64,000 bases of DNA from Allobosea sp. 117 (GCF_000702305.1 NZ_JNLC01000015.1:172001-236000); one strand, 5' to 3'; numbered from the stretch's first letter, positions 27,368-36,171 are shown. The notes: generated by a model not told the origin, from the letters alone. Program-made: numbers and translations.

Positions 27368-28411
27368 ATGACGCCGAAGGTCGGCCTTATCGCCAATCCG
27401 ATTTCGGCACGTGACATACGTCGCGTCGTCGCCAGCGCCAACAGCGTGCAGATTGCCGACCGCGCCAACATCGTGCTCAGGGCGCTCGCCGCGCTCAAGG
27501 CCTGCGGGATCGAGGAAGCGGTGATGATGCCGGAGCGCGCCGGCATCGCCGGCCATGTTCTGCGCGGCATGGAGCGTGCGCGGTCACATGGCGAAGACCG
27601 CTTTCCCCGCCTGTCCTTCCTGCCCATGCCCGTCACCGGCACGGTGGAGGATACCCGCCGCGCCGCCCGCTTGATGGCCGCGTCCGGCGACATTGCAGCG
27701 ATCATCGTGCTCGGCGGCGACGGCACCCACCGCGCGGTGGTCGGCGAATGCGGCCGCGTGCCGGTCGCCGGCATCTCCACCGGCACCAACAACGCCTTTC
27801 CCGAGCATCGCGAGCCGACCATCACCGGGCTTGCCGCGGGTCTCGCGGCGACCGGGCAGGTGCCGGCCCGCATCGCCTTCGCCGACAACAAGAAGATCGA
27901 GGTTAGCCTTGACGGCGGCGCGCCGGAGATCGCCCTCGTCGACGTCGCCATCGTCACCGACCGCTTCGTTGGAGCCCGGGCGCTGTGGCGCATCGAGACC
28001 TTCCGCGAGCTCTACGTCACCTTCGCCGACCCGGAGGTGATCGGCATGGCCGCCATCGCCGGGCTGATCGAGCCGGTGAGCCGCTCCGAGGCCGGCGGCC
28101 TCGCGGTGACGCTCGCCCCCGCCGGGACCGCCGCGCGCCGCGTGCGCGCGCCGATCGCGCCCGGCCTCATCGAGGAGATCGGCGTCGAGGGTTGGCGGCG
28201 CATGCCGGCCGGCAGCGTCTTCACCCCGGCGCTCGCCGCCGGCGCCATCGCCCTCGACGGCGAGCGCGAGCTGTTCTTCGACCCGCACCAGCAGGTGGAG
28301 ATCCGCCTCGTCGACCGCGCCTTCCGCACCGTCGACGTGGCGGCGGTGATGCGCTTCGCCGCGCGGAACGGGCTGCTGGTCAGCCACCCGCTCGCCGCCG
28401 CCGACGCCTGA
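27368..28411 (+). CDS. acoX: AcoX, ATP-NAD kinase-like acetoin catabolism protein
   Basis: This 347-residue protein of the NAD-kinase/diacylglycerol-kinase fold has the GGDGTHR motif and STGTNNAFPE. AcoX opens aco operons in Cupriavidus and relatives, but its biochemical role is not established. It starts MTPKVGLIANPIS at 27368, 35 bases after the predicted RpoN transcript start, and ends 51 bases before acoA. Confidence 0.92.
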   Translation: MTPKVGLIANPISARDIRRVVASANSVQIADRANIVLRALAALKACGIEEAVMMPERAGIAGHVLRGMERARSHGEDRFPRLSFLPMPVTGTVEDTRRAARLMAASGDIAAIIVLGGDGTHRAVVGECGRVPVAGISTGTNNAFPEHREPTITGLAAGLAATGQVPARIAFADNKKIEVSLDGGAPEIALVDVAIVTDRFVGARALWRIETFRELYVTFADPEVIGMAAIAGLIEPVSRSEAGGLAVTLAPAGTAARRVRAPIAPGLIEEIGVEGWRRMPAGSVFTPALAAGAIALDGERELFFDPHQQVEIRLVDRAFRTVDVAAVMRFAARNGLLVSHPLAAADA

Positions 28412-28462
28412 ACGCCCACCCGGAAGAATCCGCCCAGAAAAACCAAGGAGGAACCTACGCCG

Positions 28463-29446
28463 ATGACCAACAATCCCTTCCCCCTCTCGAAGGACGAACT
28501 GCTCGCCGCCTACCGCACCATGCGCACCATCCGCGACTTCGAGGAGCGGCTGCATGTGGAGTTCGCCAAGGGCGACATTCCCGGCTTCGTCCACCTCTAT
28601 GCCGGCGAGGAGGCCTGCGCCGCCGGCATCATGATGCACCTCACCGACATCGACCGCATCGCCTCCACCCATCGCGGCCACGGCCATTGCATCGCCAAGG
28701 GCGTCGACGTGCACGAGATGATGGCGGAGATCTACGGCAAGGCGACCGGCGCCTGCCGTGGCAAGGGCGGCTCCATGCATATCGCCGACCTCTCCAAGGG
28801 CATGATGGGCGCCAACGGCATTCTCGGCGCCGGCGCACCGCTGATCTGCGGCGCCGGCCTGGCAGCGAAATTCCGCGGTGACGGCGGGGTGGGCATCACC
28901 TTCTTCGGCGACGGCGCCTCCAATCAGGGCACCGTGCTGGAGAGCATGAACCTCGCCGCCATCTGGAACCTGCCGGTCATCTTCGTCGTCGAGAACAACG
29001 GCTACGCGGAATCGACCTCGGTCGAATACGCGACAGCGGTGGATTCCTATGTCGACCGCGCCGCCGGCTTCGGCCTGCCGGGGGTGACGGTGGACGGCAC
29101 CGACTTCTTCGCCGTGCACGAGGCGGCCGGCGAGGTGATCCGCCGTGCCCGCGAAGGCGGCGGCCCGGCGTTGCTGGAGTGCAAGACCATCCGCTTCTTC
29201 GGCCATTTCGAGGGCGACGCCCAGACCTACAAGGCCAAGGGCGAGAACGACTACAACCGCGAGCACCGCGACTGCCTCAGGATCTTCGCCAACCGCGTCA
29301 CCTCCGCCGGCGCGGTGAGCGAGGCGGAGATCGCGCTTGTCGACCGCGAGGTCGCCTCCCTCATCGATGCTGCGGTGGAAAGCGCTAAGGGAGCGCCCCT
29401 GCCCTCGCCGCGCGAGCTGCTGACCGACGTCTACGTCGCCTACTGA
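28463..29446 (+). CDS. acoA: Acetoin dehydrogenase E1, alpha subunit (TPP-dependent)
   Basis: This 327-residue subunit cleaves acetoin together with AcoB, giving acetaldehyde and an acetyl group on the E2 lipoyl arm. The thiamine-diphosphate motif FFGDGASNQGTV (147-158, closing at ENNGYAES) is complete, as are the RGHGH and KGGSMH blocks. AAGGAGG precedes the ATG. Length and order (acoX-A-B-C) match known acetoin operons. Confidence 0.96.
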   Translation: MTNNPFPLSKDELLAAYRTMRTIRDFEERLHVEFAKGDIPGFVHLYAGEEACAAGIMMHLTDIDRIASTHRGHGHCIAKGVDVHEMMAEIYGKATGACRGKGGSMHIADLSKGMMGANGILGAGAPLICGAGLAAKFRGDGGVGITFFGDGASNQGTVLESMNLAAIWNLPVIFVVENNGYAESTSVEYATAVDSYVDRAAGFGLPGVTVDGTDFFAVHEAAGEVIRRAREGGGPALLECKTIRFFGHFEGDAQTYKAKGENDYNREHRDCLRIFANRVTSAGAVSEAEIALVDREVASLIDAAVESAKGAPLPSPRELLTDVYVAY

Positions 29447-29476
29447 GCCGACAGAACAACACCGGAGGAAACCAGA

Positions 29477-30496
29477 ATGGCCCGCAAGATCAGCTACAAG
29501 CAGGCGATCAACGAGGCGCTCGACCTCGAGATGCGCCGCGACCCCACCGTGATCGTGCTCGGCGAGGACATCGTCGGCGGCGCCGGTGCGCCGGGGGAGC
29601 TCGACGCCTGGGGCGGTGTGCTCGGGGTCACCAAGGGGCTGCACGCCAAGCACGGTAACCGGCTGATGGACACCCCGCTGTCGGAGAGCGCCTATATCGG
29701 CGCCGCCATCGGCGCGGCCGCCTGCGGCATGCGCCCAGTGGCCGAATTGATGTTCCTCGACTTCATGGGCGTGTGTTTCGACCAGATCCTCAACCAGGCC
29801 GCCAAGTTCAAATACATGTTTGGCGGCAAGGCCAAGACCCCGGTGGTGATCCGCGCCATGGTCGGCGCCGGCTTCCGCGCCGCCGCCCAGCACTCGCAGA
29901 TGCTCACCCCCATGTTCACCCATGTGCCGGGGCTGAAGGTGGTGTGCCCCTCCAACGCCTATGACGCCAAGGGCCTGCTCATCCAGTCGATCCGCGACGA
30001 CGACCCGGTGATCTTCTGCGAGCACAAGGCGCTCTATGGCTCGGAGGCCGACGTGCCGGAGGAGAGCTACGCCATTCCCTTCGGCGAGGCGAATGTCGTG
30101 CGTGAGGGCAAGGACGTCACCATCGTCAGCTACGGCCTCACCGTGCACCGCGCGCTCGACGCCGCCGAGAAGCTCGCCAAATCGGGCGTGCAGGCGGAGG
30201 TGATCGACCTGCGCACGCTCTCGCCGATCGACTGGGACACGGTGATCGAGAGCGTGGAGAACACCGGTCGGCTGGTGGTGGTGGACGAGGCCAATCCGCG
30301 CTGCTCCATCGCCTCCGACGTCGCCTCCTACGTGGCGCAGAACGCCTTCGGGGCGCTGAAGGCAGCCCCGCAGATGGTGACGGCTCCGCACACGCCGGTG
30401 CCGTTCTCGCCGGTGCTGGAGGACCTCTACATCCCCTCGGCCGACGCCATCGCCGCCGCCGTGAACAAGACCACAGCCCGCGCGCTCGCGGCGTGA
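29477..30496 (+). CDS. acoB: Acetoin dehydrogenase E1, beta subunit
   Basis: This 339-residue transketolase-type beta subunit has LGEDIVGG, DTPLSESAYIGAAIGAA, AELMFLDFMG and the C-terminal domain DEANPRCSIASDV. It completes the alpha2-beta2 E1 heterotetramer. GGAGG precedes the ATG, and it is spaced 30 bases from acoA. Confidence 0.96.
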   Translation: MARKISYKQAINEALDLEMRRDPTVIVLGEDIVGGAGAPGELDAWGGVLGVTKGLHAKHGNRLMDTPLSESAYIGAAIGAAACGMRPVAELMFLDFMGVCFDQILNQAAKFKYMFGGKAKTPVVIRAMVGAGFRAAAQHSQMLTPMFTHVPGLKVVCPSNAYDAKGLLIQSIRDDDPVIFCEHKALYGSEADVPEESYAIPFGEANVVREGKDVTIVSYGLTVHRALDAAEKLAKSGVQAEVIDLRTLSPIDWDTVIESVENTGRLVVVDEANPRCSIASDVASYVAQNAFGALKAAPQMVTAPHTPVPFSPVLEDLYIPSADAIAAAVNKTTARALAA

Positions 30497-30507
30497 AGGA
30501 GCTCGTG

Positions 30508-31623
30508 ATGAACGAACGCATCAAGCCGATCGTCATGCCCAAATGGGGGCTGTCGATGTCGGAGGGCAAGGTGACCGGCTGGCTCAAGCCAGCCGGCACC
30601 AGGGTCGGCGTCGGCGACGAGATCGTCGAGGTGGAGACCGACAAGATCGCCGGCGTCGTCGAGGCCAACGAGGCCGGAACGCTGCGCCGCGTCATCGGCA
30701 CGCCGGACACCGTCTATCCGGTGAAGGCGCTGATCGGCGTCATCGCCGATGACGACGTGCCCGACGCCGACATCGACGCCTATGTCGCCGAATACGCCAC
30801 CCATGCGGCAGGGGAAGGCGAGGAGGCGGAGGCCGGGCCGCGCTACGAATTCGTCGACACCCCGGCCGGGCGGCTGCGCTACGCGAAGCGGGGAAGCGGC
30901 GAGCCGAACGTCATCCTCATCCACGGCTTCGGCGGCGATCTCGACAACTGGCTGTTCAACATCGACGCGCTGGCCGAGGCCGGCACCGTCTACGCGCTCG
31001 ACCTGCCGGGGCATGGCCAGTCGGACAAGCGGGTGAAGCAGGCGAACCTCGTCGGCCTGTCCGAGGCCGTCACCGGCTTCATGGACGCGCTCGGCATCGC
31101 GTCGGCACATCTCATCGGCCATTCCATGGGCGGGGCCATCGCCGCCCGCACCGCGCTCGATCACCCGGACCGCGTCAACTCCGTCACACTGATCGGCTCG
31201 GCCGGGCTCGGGGAGGAGATCAATAGCGGCTATACCGACGGCTTCGTCGCTGCGACGTCCCGCCGCGACCTCAAGCCGGTGCTGGAGCAACTGTTCCACG
31301 ATCCCGCGACCGTCACCCGTCAACTCGTCGACGACCTTTTGAAATACAAGCGACTGGACGGCGTCGACGATGCCTTGCGCGCGCTTGCCGACGCTCTCTT
31401 CGCCGGCGGACGGCAGGCCTCCGTCCTCGCCGAGGCGCTGAAGGCGGCGGACACACCGGTGCTCGTCGTCTGGGGCGAGAGCGATCAGGTGATCCCCGCC
31501 GCTCACGCCACGGCGCTCGGTGACCGTGCCAGAGCGGAGGTCATCGGCGGGGCCGGTCACATGGTGCAGATGGAGAAGGCCGGCCGGGTCAACGAGCTGG
31601 TGCTCGCCCACATCAGGGCCTGA
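30508..31623 (+). CDS. acoC: Acetoin dehydrogenase E2-like protein AcoC (lipoyl domain + alpha/beta-hydrolase)
   Basis: This 371-residue protein has an N-terminal lipoyl domain (residues 3-82) with the lipoylation site ETDKI (Lys46), then an Ala/Glu linker. An alpha/beta-hydrolase domain follows with nucleophile GHSMGG (Ser206) and a late His (GGAGHMVQ). The usual E2 chloramphenicol-acetyltransferase-like catalytic domain and the E1/E3-binding domain are absent. This is known for AcoC of Cupriavidus and Pseudomonas, where it is assigned acetyl transfer to CoA. I chose the ATG at 30508 (GGAG upstream); an in-frame GTG at 30493 overlaps the acoB stop. Confidence 0.93.
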   Translation: MNERIKPIVMPKWGLSMSEGKVTGWLKPAGTRVGVGDEIVEVETDKIAGVVEANEAGTLRRVIGTPDTVYPVKALIGVIADDDVPDADIDAYVAEYATHAAGEGEEAEAGPRYEFVDTPAGRLRYAKRGSGEPNVILIHGFGGDLDNWLFNIDALAEAGTVYALDLPGHGQSDKRVKQANLVGLSEAVTGFMDALGIASAHLIGHSMGGAIAARTALDHPDRVNSVTLIGSAGLGEEINSGYTDGFVAATSRRDLKPVLEQLFHDPATVTRQLVDDLLKYKRLDGVDDALRALADALFAGGRQASVLAEALKAADTPVLVVWGESDQVIPAAHATALGDRARAEVIGGAGHMVQMEKAGRVNELVLAHIRA

Positions 31624-31680
31624 ACCGCACGCGTTTCAACGACACGAACGCCGCCACGCATGGACGGCGAAGGAGGAAGC

Positions 31681-32466
31681 ATGCCCGATCTCAGGGATAA
31701 GAGCATCGTCATCACCGGCGCGGCCGGCGGCATCGGCGCGGCCATAGCGCTCGCGCTCGCCGCCAACGGCGCCTGCATCACCGTGGCCGATCTCTCGCAG
31801 CAGGCCGCCGATACGGTGGCGGGAAAGATCGCCGCTGCCGGCGGCACCGCCATCGCGGTGGCGGTCGACGTGCGGGAGCGGGCGCAGGTGCGGGCCATGC
31901 TTGACCGCGCCGTCGAGGCCTTCGGCCGGCTCGACGTGCTGTTCAACAATGCCGGCGTGGCGCAGACGAGGCCGTTCCTCGACATCACCGAGGAGGACTG
32001 GCGCTTCGTCACCGACGTCAACGCGCTCGGCGTGCTGATCGGCATGCAGGAGGCGATCAAGACTTTCCGCAGCCAGGGCGGCGGCGGCAAGATCGTCAAC
32101 ACGGCCTCCATCGCCGGCAAGCAGGGCTACGAGCCGCTCGCCCATTACTGCGCCTCGAAGTTCGGCGTGGTGGCGATGACCCAGGCCGCCGCGCGGGCCT
32201 TCGGCAAGGAGGGCATCACCGCCAACTGCTTCTGCCCCGGCGTGGTGGCGACCCCGATGTGGGACACCATCGACAAGGGCTTCCGCGACAGCGGCCTCAC
32301 CCACAAGGTCAACGAGGCGTTCGACACCTTCGCCGCCGGTGCGGTGCTGGGGCGGCCCTCTCGCCCAGACGATCTCGTCGGCGTGGCACGCTACCTCGCC
32401 TCGTCGGATTCCGATTTCATGACCGGCCAGTCGCTGCTCGTCGACGGCGGCATGGTGTTCGTCTGA
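31681..32466 (+). CDS. SDR-family acetoin/diacetyl reductase
   Basis: This 261-residue SDR has the nucleotide-binding GAAGGIGAAIALA, NNAG, the catalytic Ser (TASIAG) and the YxxxK-like HYCASKFG block. The tyrosine is intact in this one. It resembles BudC-type meso-2,3-butanediol dehydrogenases/acetoin reductases, and its place in the aco operon fits conversion of butanediol and diacetyl to acetoin. GAAGGAGG is just upstream of the ATG at 31681. Confidence 0.85.
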   Translation: MPDLRDKSIVITGAAGGIGAAIALALAANGACITVADLSQQAADTVAGKIAAAGGTAIAVAVDVRERAQVRAMLDRAVEAFGRLDVLFNNAGVAQTRPFLDITEEDWRFVTDVNALGVLIGMQEAIKTFRSQGGGGKIVNTASIAGKQGYEPLAHYCASKFGVVAMTQAAARAFGKEGITANCFCPGVVATPMWDTIDKGFRDSGLTHKVNEAFDTFAAGAVLGRPSRPDDLVGVARYLASSDSDFMTGQSLLVDGGMVFV

Positions 32467-32477
32467 GGGAGGGCACC

Positions 32478-32834
32478 ATGGCATCGTCCGAAAACCTGCC
32501 TCAGCAGCTCAAGGAGATGAACCTGCGCTTCGGCGCGCTCGCCAAAGCCGCGCCGCAGACCATGACCGCCTTCCGGGCACTGATGGGCGAGGCGTCGAAA
32601 TCCGGCGTGCTGCCGGCAAAGCTCAAGGAACTCGTCGCCGTCGCCATCGCCGTGCAGCAGGGCTGCGGCGACTGCATCCTGTTCCACGTCGCCAACGCAC
32701 GCAGCCACGGCGCCAGCCGCGAGGAACTGGTGGAGGTGCTCGCCGTCACCATCGAGATGGGTGGCGGCCCCTCCGCCGTCTATGCCGGCCGGGCGCTCGA
32801 GGCCTTCGACGCCTTCGCGACCGAGAAAGCCTAG
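32478..32834 (+). CDS. AhpD-like carboxymuconolactone decarboxylase family protein
   Basis: This 118-residue protein carries the complete AhpD centre: Glu51, Cys63, Cys66 and His70 (ELVAVAIAVQQGCGDCILFH). The spacing is the same as Mycobacterium tuberculosis AhpD (Glu118, Cys130, Cys133, His137). AhpD passes electrons from a lipoylated E2 protein to a peroxidase. A lipoylated E2 (AcoC) is encoded two genes upstream, so this protein may draw electrons from AcoC; that is inference. The TAG stop (32832-32834) lies inside the following palindromic element. Confidence 0.8.
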   Translation: MASSENLPQQLKEMNLRFGALAKAAPQTMTAFRALMGEASKSGVLPAKLKELVAVAIAVQQGCGDCILFHVANARSHGASREELVEVLAVTIEMGGGPSAVYAGRALEAFDAFATEKA

Positions 32835-32948
32835 AGCATTTCCCGATCAGATGGATTCATCTGATCGGAGAGGAAATGCTCCAACATATTGAATCAAGAG
32901 CACTTTCTTGTCGTTCGGATGTTTCCATCCGAACGGAAAGGGCTCTAG
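32831..32948. repeat. RIME-like intergenic palindromic element (two hairpins)
   Basis: Hairpin 1 (32834-32881) pairs GAGCATTTCC with GGAAATGCTC, with an inner 11-bp stem CCGATCAGATG/CATCTGATCGG. Hairpin 2 (32897-32946) pairs AGAGC...GCTCT with an inner 10-bp stem CGTTCGGATG/CATCCGAACG. The ends CTAGAGC (32831) and GCTCTAG (32942) are themselves inverted repeats. Two large palindromes over about 115 bases is the layout of rhizobial RIME elements. It separates the AhpD-like gene from the butanediol dehydrogenase gene and could affect read-through or mRNA stability. Confidence 0.75.
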
Positions 32949-32960
32949 GAGGATCGAGAG

Positions 32961-34034
32961 ATGAAAGCCGCCCGTTTCCACGGCAAGCGCGACGTGCGCG
33001 TCGAGAACGTGCCGGAGCCCGACAAGGCCAAACTCGGCCCGCGCGAGGTGCTGGTGAAAAACCGCTATTGCGGCATATGCGGCACCGACCTGCATGAATA
33101 CGCCGCCGGGCCGATTTTCATTCCCACCGAGCCGCACCCCTATACGGGCGCGCGGCTGCCGCAGGTACTCGGCCACGAATATGGCGGCACCGTCGTCGCG
33201 GTGGGAACCGACGTCACCGATGTCGCCCCCGGCGACAAGGTGTCGATCCAGCCGCTGGTCTCCCCGCGCGACGACTATTACGGACGGCGCGGTCTCTATC
33301 AGCTCAGCGACCGGCTCGGCATCGTCGGGCTGATGTGGCCCTGGGGCGGCATGGCGGAGTATTCGGTGGTCAACGACTACAACGTGTTCCGCATGCCCGA
33401 CAGCGTCACCGACGAGCAGGCGGCGCTGATCGAGCCGACCGCGGTCGTCGTCTATGCCGCCGAGCGTGGCGGGGTGAAGCCCGGCTCGTCCGTGCTCATC
33501 ACCGGCGCCGGGCCGATCGGCCAGTTGCAGGTATTGGCCGCGCGCGCGGCCGGCGCCAGCACCATCTTCCTGTCCGACACCAACGACAACCGCCTCGCCA
33601 TGGCGCGGCAGATCCTGCCCGACATCATCACGCTCAATCCGAAGAGCGAGAATGTGGTGGAGGCGATCCGCGACCGGACGGAGGGCCACGTCGGCGTCGA
33701 CGTGGCGCTGGAATGCGTCGGTGCAGAAGCCGCGCTCGCCACCGGTATCGATGCGGTACGGCGGCAGGGCACGGTGGTGCAGGTCGGGCTGCATGTCGGC
33801 AAGCCGGCGGTGGACGGCTTTGCCGTCACCTTCAAGGACATCGACGTGCGCGGCTCCTGGTGCTACTCGACACTGATGTGGCCGCGCGTCGCCTCGATGA
33901 TCGGCAGCGGCATCCTACCGGCCGAGAAGGTCGTCACCCGCCGCATCAGGCTCGACGACGTGGTCGAGAACGGCTTCGAGCAATTGCTCAGTCCCACCGG
34001 GCAGGAGCTGAAGATTCTGATCGATCTTCAATAG
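32961..34034 (+). CDS. 2,3-Butanediol dehydrogenase (zinc-type MDR)
   Basis: This 357-residue medium-chain dehydrogenase has catalytic zinc site CGICGTDLHE and GHEYGG, nucleotide-binding GAGPIGQLQVLAA, and the family block RGSWCYSTLMWPR. It matches (R,R)-butanediol dehydrogenases (BdhA/ButB), which interconvert 2,3-butanediol and acetoin. The structural-zinc cysteine cluster is replaced (SPRDDYYGRRGLYQ), as in many BdhA proteins. AGGAGG precedes the ATG, 12 bases after the palindromic element. It supplies acetoin to the AcoABC complex. Confidence 0.9.
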   Translation: MKAARFHGKRDVRVENVPEPDKAKLGPREVLVKNRYCGICGTDLHEYAAGPIFIPTEPHPYTGARLPQVLGHEYGGTVVAVGTDVTDVAPGDKVSIQPLVSPRDDYYGRRGLYQLSDRLGIVGLMWPWGGMAEYSVVNDYNVFRMPDSVTDEQAALIEPTAVVVYAAERGGVKPGSSVLITGAGPIGQLQVLAARAAGASTIFLSDTNDNRLAMARQILPDIITLNPKSENVVEAIRDRTEGHVGVDVALECVGAEAALATGIDAVRRQGTVVQVGLHVGKPAVDGFAVTFKDIDVRGSWCYSTLMWPRVASMIGSGILPAEKVVTRRIRLDDVVENGFEQLLSPTGQELKILIDLQ

Positions 34035-34078
34035 GGTTTCCGGGTCTTCCTTGGCCCGCCTGTGCCGGGGCGCCGTTG

Positions 34079-34111
34079 CGAAGCCGTGGCCGCCCTGCTG
34101 CCGCGGCTTCG
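34079..34111 (+). terminator. Possible terminator of the acetoin/butanediol operon
   Basis: Inverted repeat CGAAGCCGTGG (34079-34089) / CCGCGGCTTCG (34101-34111), 11 bp with one G-T pair, about 45 bases after the bdh stop and between convergent genes. The U-tract is weak (ATTTC). Confidence 0.45.
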
Positions 34112-34169
34112 ATTTCACCGTTGAGGTCGTTGGCGGCACCTTTGTTCCGGGGTGCTGCGTCGGTCGACG

Positions 34170-35759
34170 TCAGAGCGGTCTGAGCAGGTGTCGTACGACT
34201 GGTGGCCGGTCGCCGACATGGAAGGCGTGGAGCATCTTCTGGTCGACCGCATCGGCATGGGTGACGCGGGCGTGCTGGCGCTGATGCTCCACCCAGCTCT
34301 CGACGATGAAGTATTCGACAACCCGGCCGGGGTCCGCGACATCCTCCCACACGTCCCAGCGGATGGCGCCGTCGCGCTGCCGCACGGAACTGAAGCGCCT
34401 CAGGGCCGCGATGAATTCTGCCGCCTTCTCGGGCGCGACCCGGTATTCGATCTCGATCAGCACCGGACCGCGGTCACCGGCCGGCTGCACGGCCACCACG
34501 GGTTCGGCCCAGTGGTTCGAGGGCGCCAGATCCGTCGCGGAGTCCTTCGGAAGGCGCCAGAAGACGGCAAGGATCAGAGCCGCCGCTTGTCCGACGGCGG
34601 CGACGGCAAGCGCGGTGCCGACGCTGGTGCGCGCGGCGAGCGAGCCCCAGAGGATGCTGCCGCCCGTCATCGCGCCCTGGAACACGAGCAGATAGACGGC
34701 GAGCGCGCGGGCCTTCACCCAGCCGGGCGAGGCCATCTGGGCGGCGACGTTGAGCGAGGTCAGCATGCCGATCCAGGCGAGGCCGGCGGCGAACATGACA
34801 GCACCTGCGAGCCAGGCGTTCGGCACCAGCGCGAGAGCGAGCGTGGCCAGCGCGAACAGCAGCGTCGCGGCGATCGAGAGCGTGTTGGCGGCGATCCGCT
34901 TGCGCAGCTTCTTCAGCAGGATCGCGCCGACGACCGCGCCGGCCCCCATGCAGCCGAGCAGCGCGCCATATCCGGCCGCGTCGAGACCCAGGCCCCGGCG
35001 GCCGACCAGCGGCAGCATCGCCCACAGGGCGCTGCTGAACAGGAAGAAGCCCGCCGCGCGGATGAGCACGAGACGCAGCGCCGGGGAGTGGCGCGCATAG
35101 CGACAGCCGGCTTTCATCGCGCCGAAGAAGTGCTCGGGTGGCAGGGTTTGGACGTTTGCCGAACGCTTCCACCCGAACAGGACCGCGAGCACCGCGACGA
35201 CTGAGAGCGCGTTGAGGGCGAAGACGGCGGGTGTGCCTGCGATCGCGACGATGACCCCGCCGAGCGCCGGTCCGATGGCGCGCGAGATGTTGATCCCGAG
35301 GCTGTTGAGCGCCACCGCGTCCGGCAGGGCCGGCTGACTGACGAGTTCCGGCACGATCGCCTGAAAGACGGGCGCGCTGAGCGCCGCGGACACGCCGAGC
35401 ACGAAGGTCGCCGCCAGCAGCACATGGGGCGTCGTCAACCCCAGCCAGGTCAGCACGGCGAGGATCGCCGCAGCCACGAGACCGAGGACCTGCGACCAGA
35501 GGAGAAGGCGGCGGCGGTCGATGATGTCGGCCAGCGCGCCCGCCGGAAGCGCCAGCAGGAACATCGGCAGCGTGGTCGCCGCCTGCACCAGCGCGACGAG
35601 CAGCGGGCTCGGCGACAGCGACGTCATCAGCCAGCCCGCGCCGACATCGTGCATCCATGTGCCGATGTTGGAGACGATGGTCGCGATCCAGAGTGCCCGG
35701 AACACCGGGAAGCTCAGCGGTCCGGCCGCGCGGTCGGGCGCGGCACGAGAGGAGGTCAT
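34170..35759 (-). CDS. MFS transporter (MFS_3/EntS-like) with C-terminal monooxygenase-like domain
   Basis: This 529-residue protein has about twelve hydrophobic helices in residues 15-420 (FRALWIATIVSNIGTWMHDV, loop motif ADIIDRRRLLL), characteristic of the MFS_3 secretion-effector group. A soluble domain follows at 431-529 (LIEIEYRVAPEKAAEFIAAL, then VVEYFIVESWVEHQRQHARV), a ferredoxin-like antibiotic-biosynthesis-monooxygenase type fold. The ATG at 35759 overlaps the DoxX stop (ATGA). The substrate is unknown; the attached domain suggests handling of a reactive or aromatic small molecule (inference). Confidence 0.85.
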   Translation of the reverse strand: MTSSRAAPDRAAGPLSFPVFRALWIATIVSNIGTWMHDVGAGWLMTSLSPSPLLVALVQAATTLPMFLLALPAGALADIIDRRRLLLWSQVLGLVAAAILAVLTWLGLTTPHVLLAATFVLGVSAALSAPVFQAIVPELVSQPALPDAVALNSLGINISRAIGPALGGVIVAIAGTPAVFALNALSVVAVLAVLFGWKRSANVQTLPPEHFFGAMKAGCRYARHSPALRLVLIRAAGFFLFSSALWAMLPLVGRRGLGLDAAGYGALLGCMGAGAVVGAILLKKLRKRIAANTLSIAATLLFALATLALALVPNAWLAGAVMFAAGLAWIGMLTSLNVAAQMASPGWVKARALAVYLLVFQGAMTGGSILWGSLAARTSVGTALAVAAVGQAAALILAVFWRLPKDSATDLAPSNHWAEPVVAVQPAGDRGPVLIEIEYRVAPEKAAEFIAALRRFSSVRQRDGAIRWDVWEDVADPGRVVEYFIVESWVEHQRQHARVTHADAVDQKMLHAFHVGDRPPVVRHLLRPL

Positions 35760-36169
35760 GGTCGCCCCTTCCGGTGGCTGAGGATTGCGGCCAGCATGAA
35801 GCCGCCGATCAATCCGACATGTTCGAGGAAGGTATTGCGCTCGTGGAAGCGCTGTATCGGGTCCGCCACCTGCCAGAAGGGATGGGCAATGAGTGTCGCC
35901 ACCGCCGTGAAGACGCCGAGCGCCCCGGCGCCGAGCCAGGAAAGGCGGCCGAGGATCACCAGCACCGAGCCGCCGATCTGGATGAGAATGGTCCCGGCGA
36001 CCACCAGCCAGGCCGAGTTCAATCCGAAATGCGCGGCCTCGGCGAAGGCGCCGTCGAGGTCGAACAGCTTTGCGATGCCGCTGGTCCAATAGGGCAGCGT
36101 CAGCAGGATGGCCGCGAGGCACGCGAACCAGCGCGCCTCGAGCAGGGACGAGATGGGCTTGGGCGTCAT
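35756..36169 (-). CDS. DoxX-family membrane protein
   Basis: This 137-residue protein has four predicted helices (FACLAAILLTLPYWTSGIAKL, VVAGTILIQIGGSVLVIL, LGVFTAVATLIAHPFW, HVGLIGGFMLAAIL). The sequence is typical of DoxX/DoxD-like quinone-linked membrane proteins. It starts at the ATG at 36169; a GTG at 36175 overlaps the amidohydrolase stop. Middle gene of a tightly packed operon. Confidence 0.82.
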   Translation of the reverse strand: MTPKPISSLLEARWFACLAAILLTLPYWTSGIAKLFDLDGAFAEAAHFGLNSAWLVVAGTILIQIGGSVLVILGRLSWLGAGALGVFTAVATLIAHPFWQVADPIQRFHERNTFLEHVGLIGGFMLAAILSHRKGRP

Positions 36170-36171
36170 CG

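Noticed and set aside
27584-30391. A 935-codon open frame antisense to acoX, acoA and acoB
   Set aside because: It covers three well-identified genes on the other strand and its translation is low-complexity His/Arg/Gly/Asp typical of GC-rich antisense frames.
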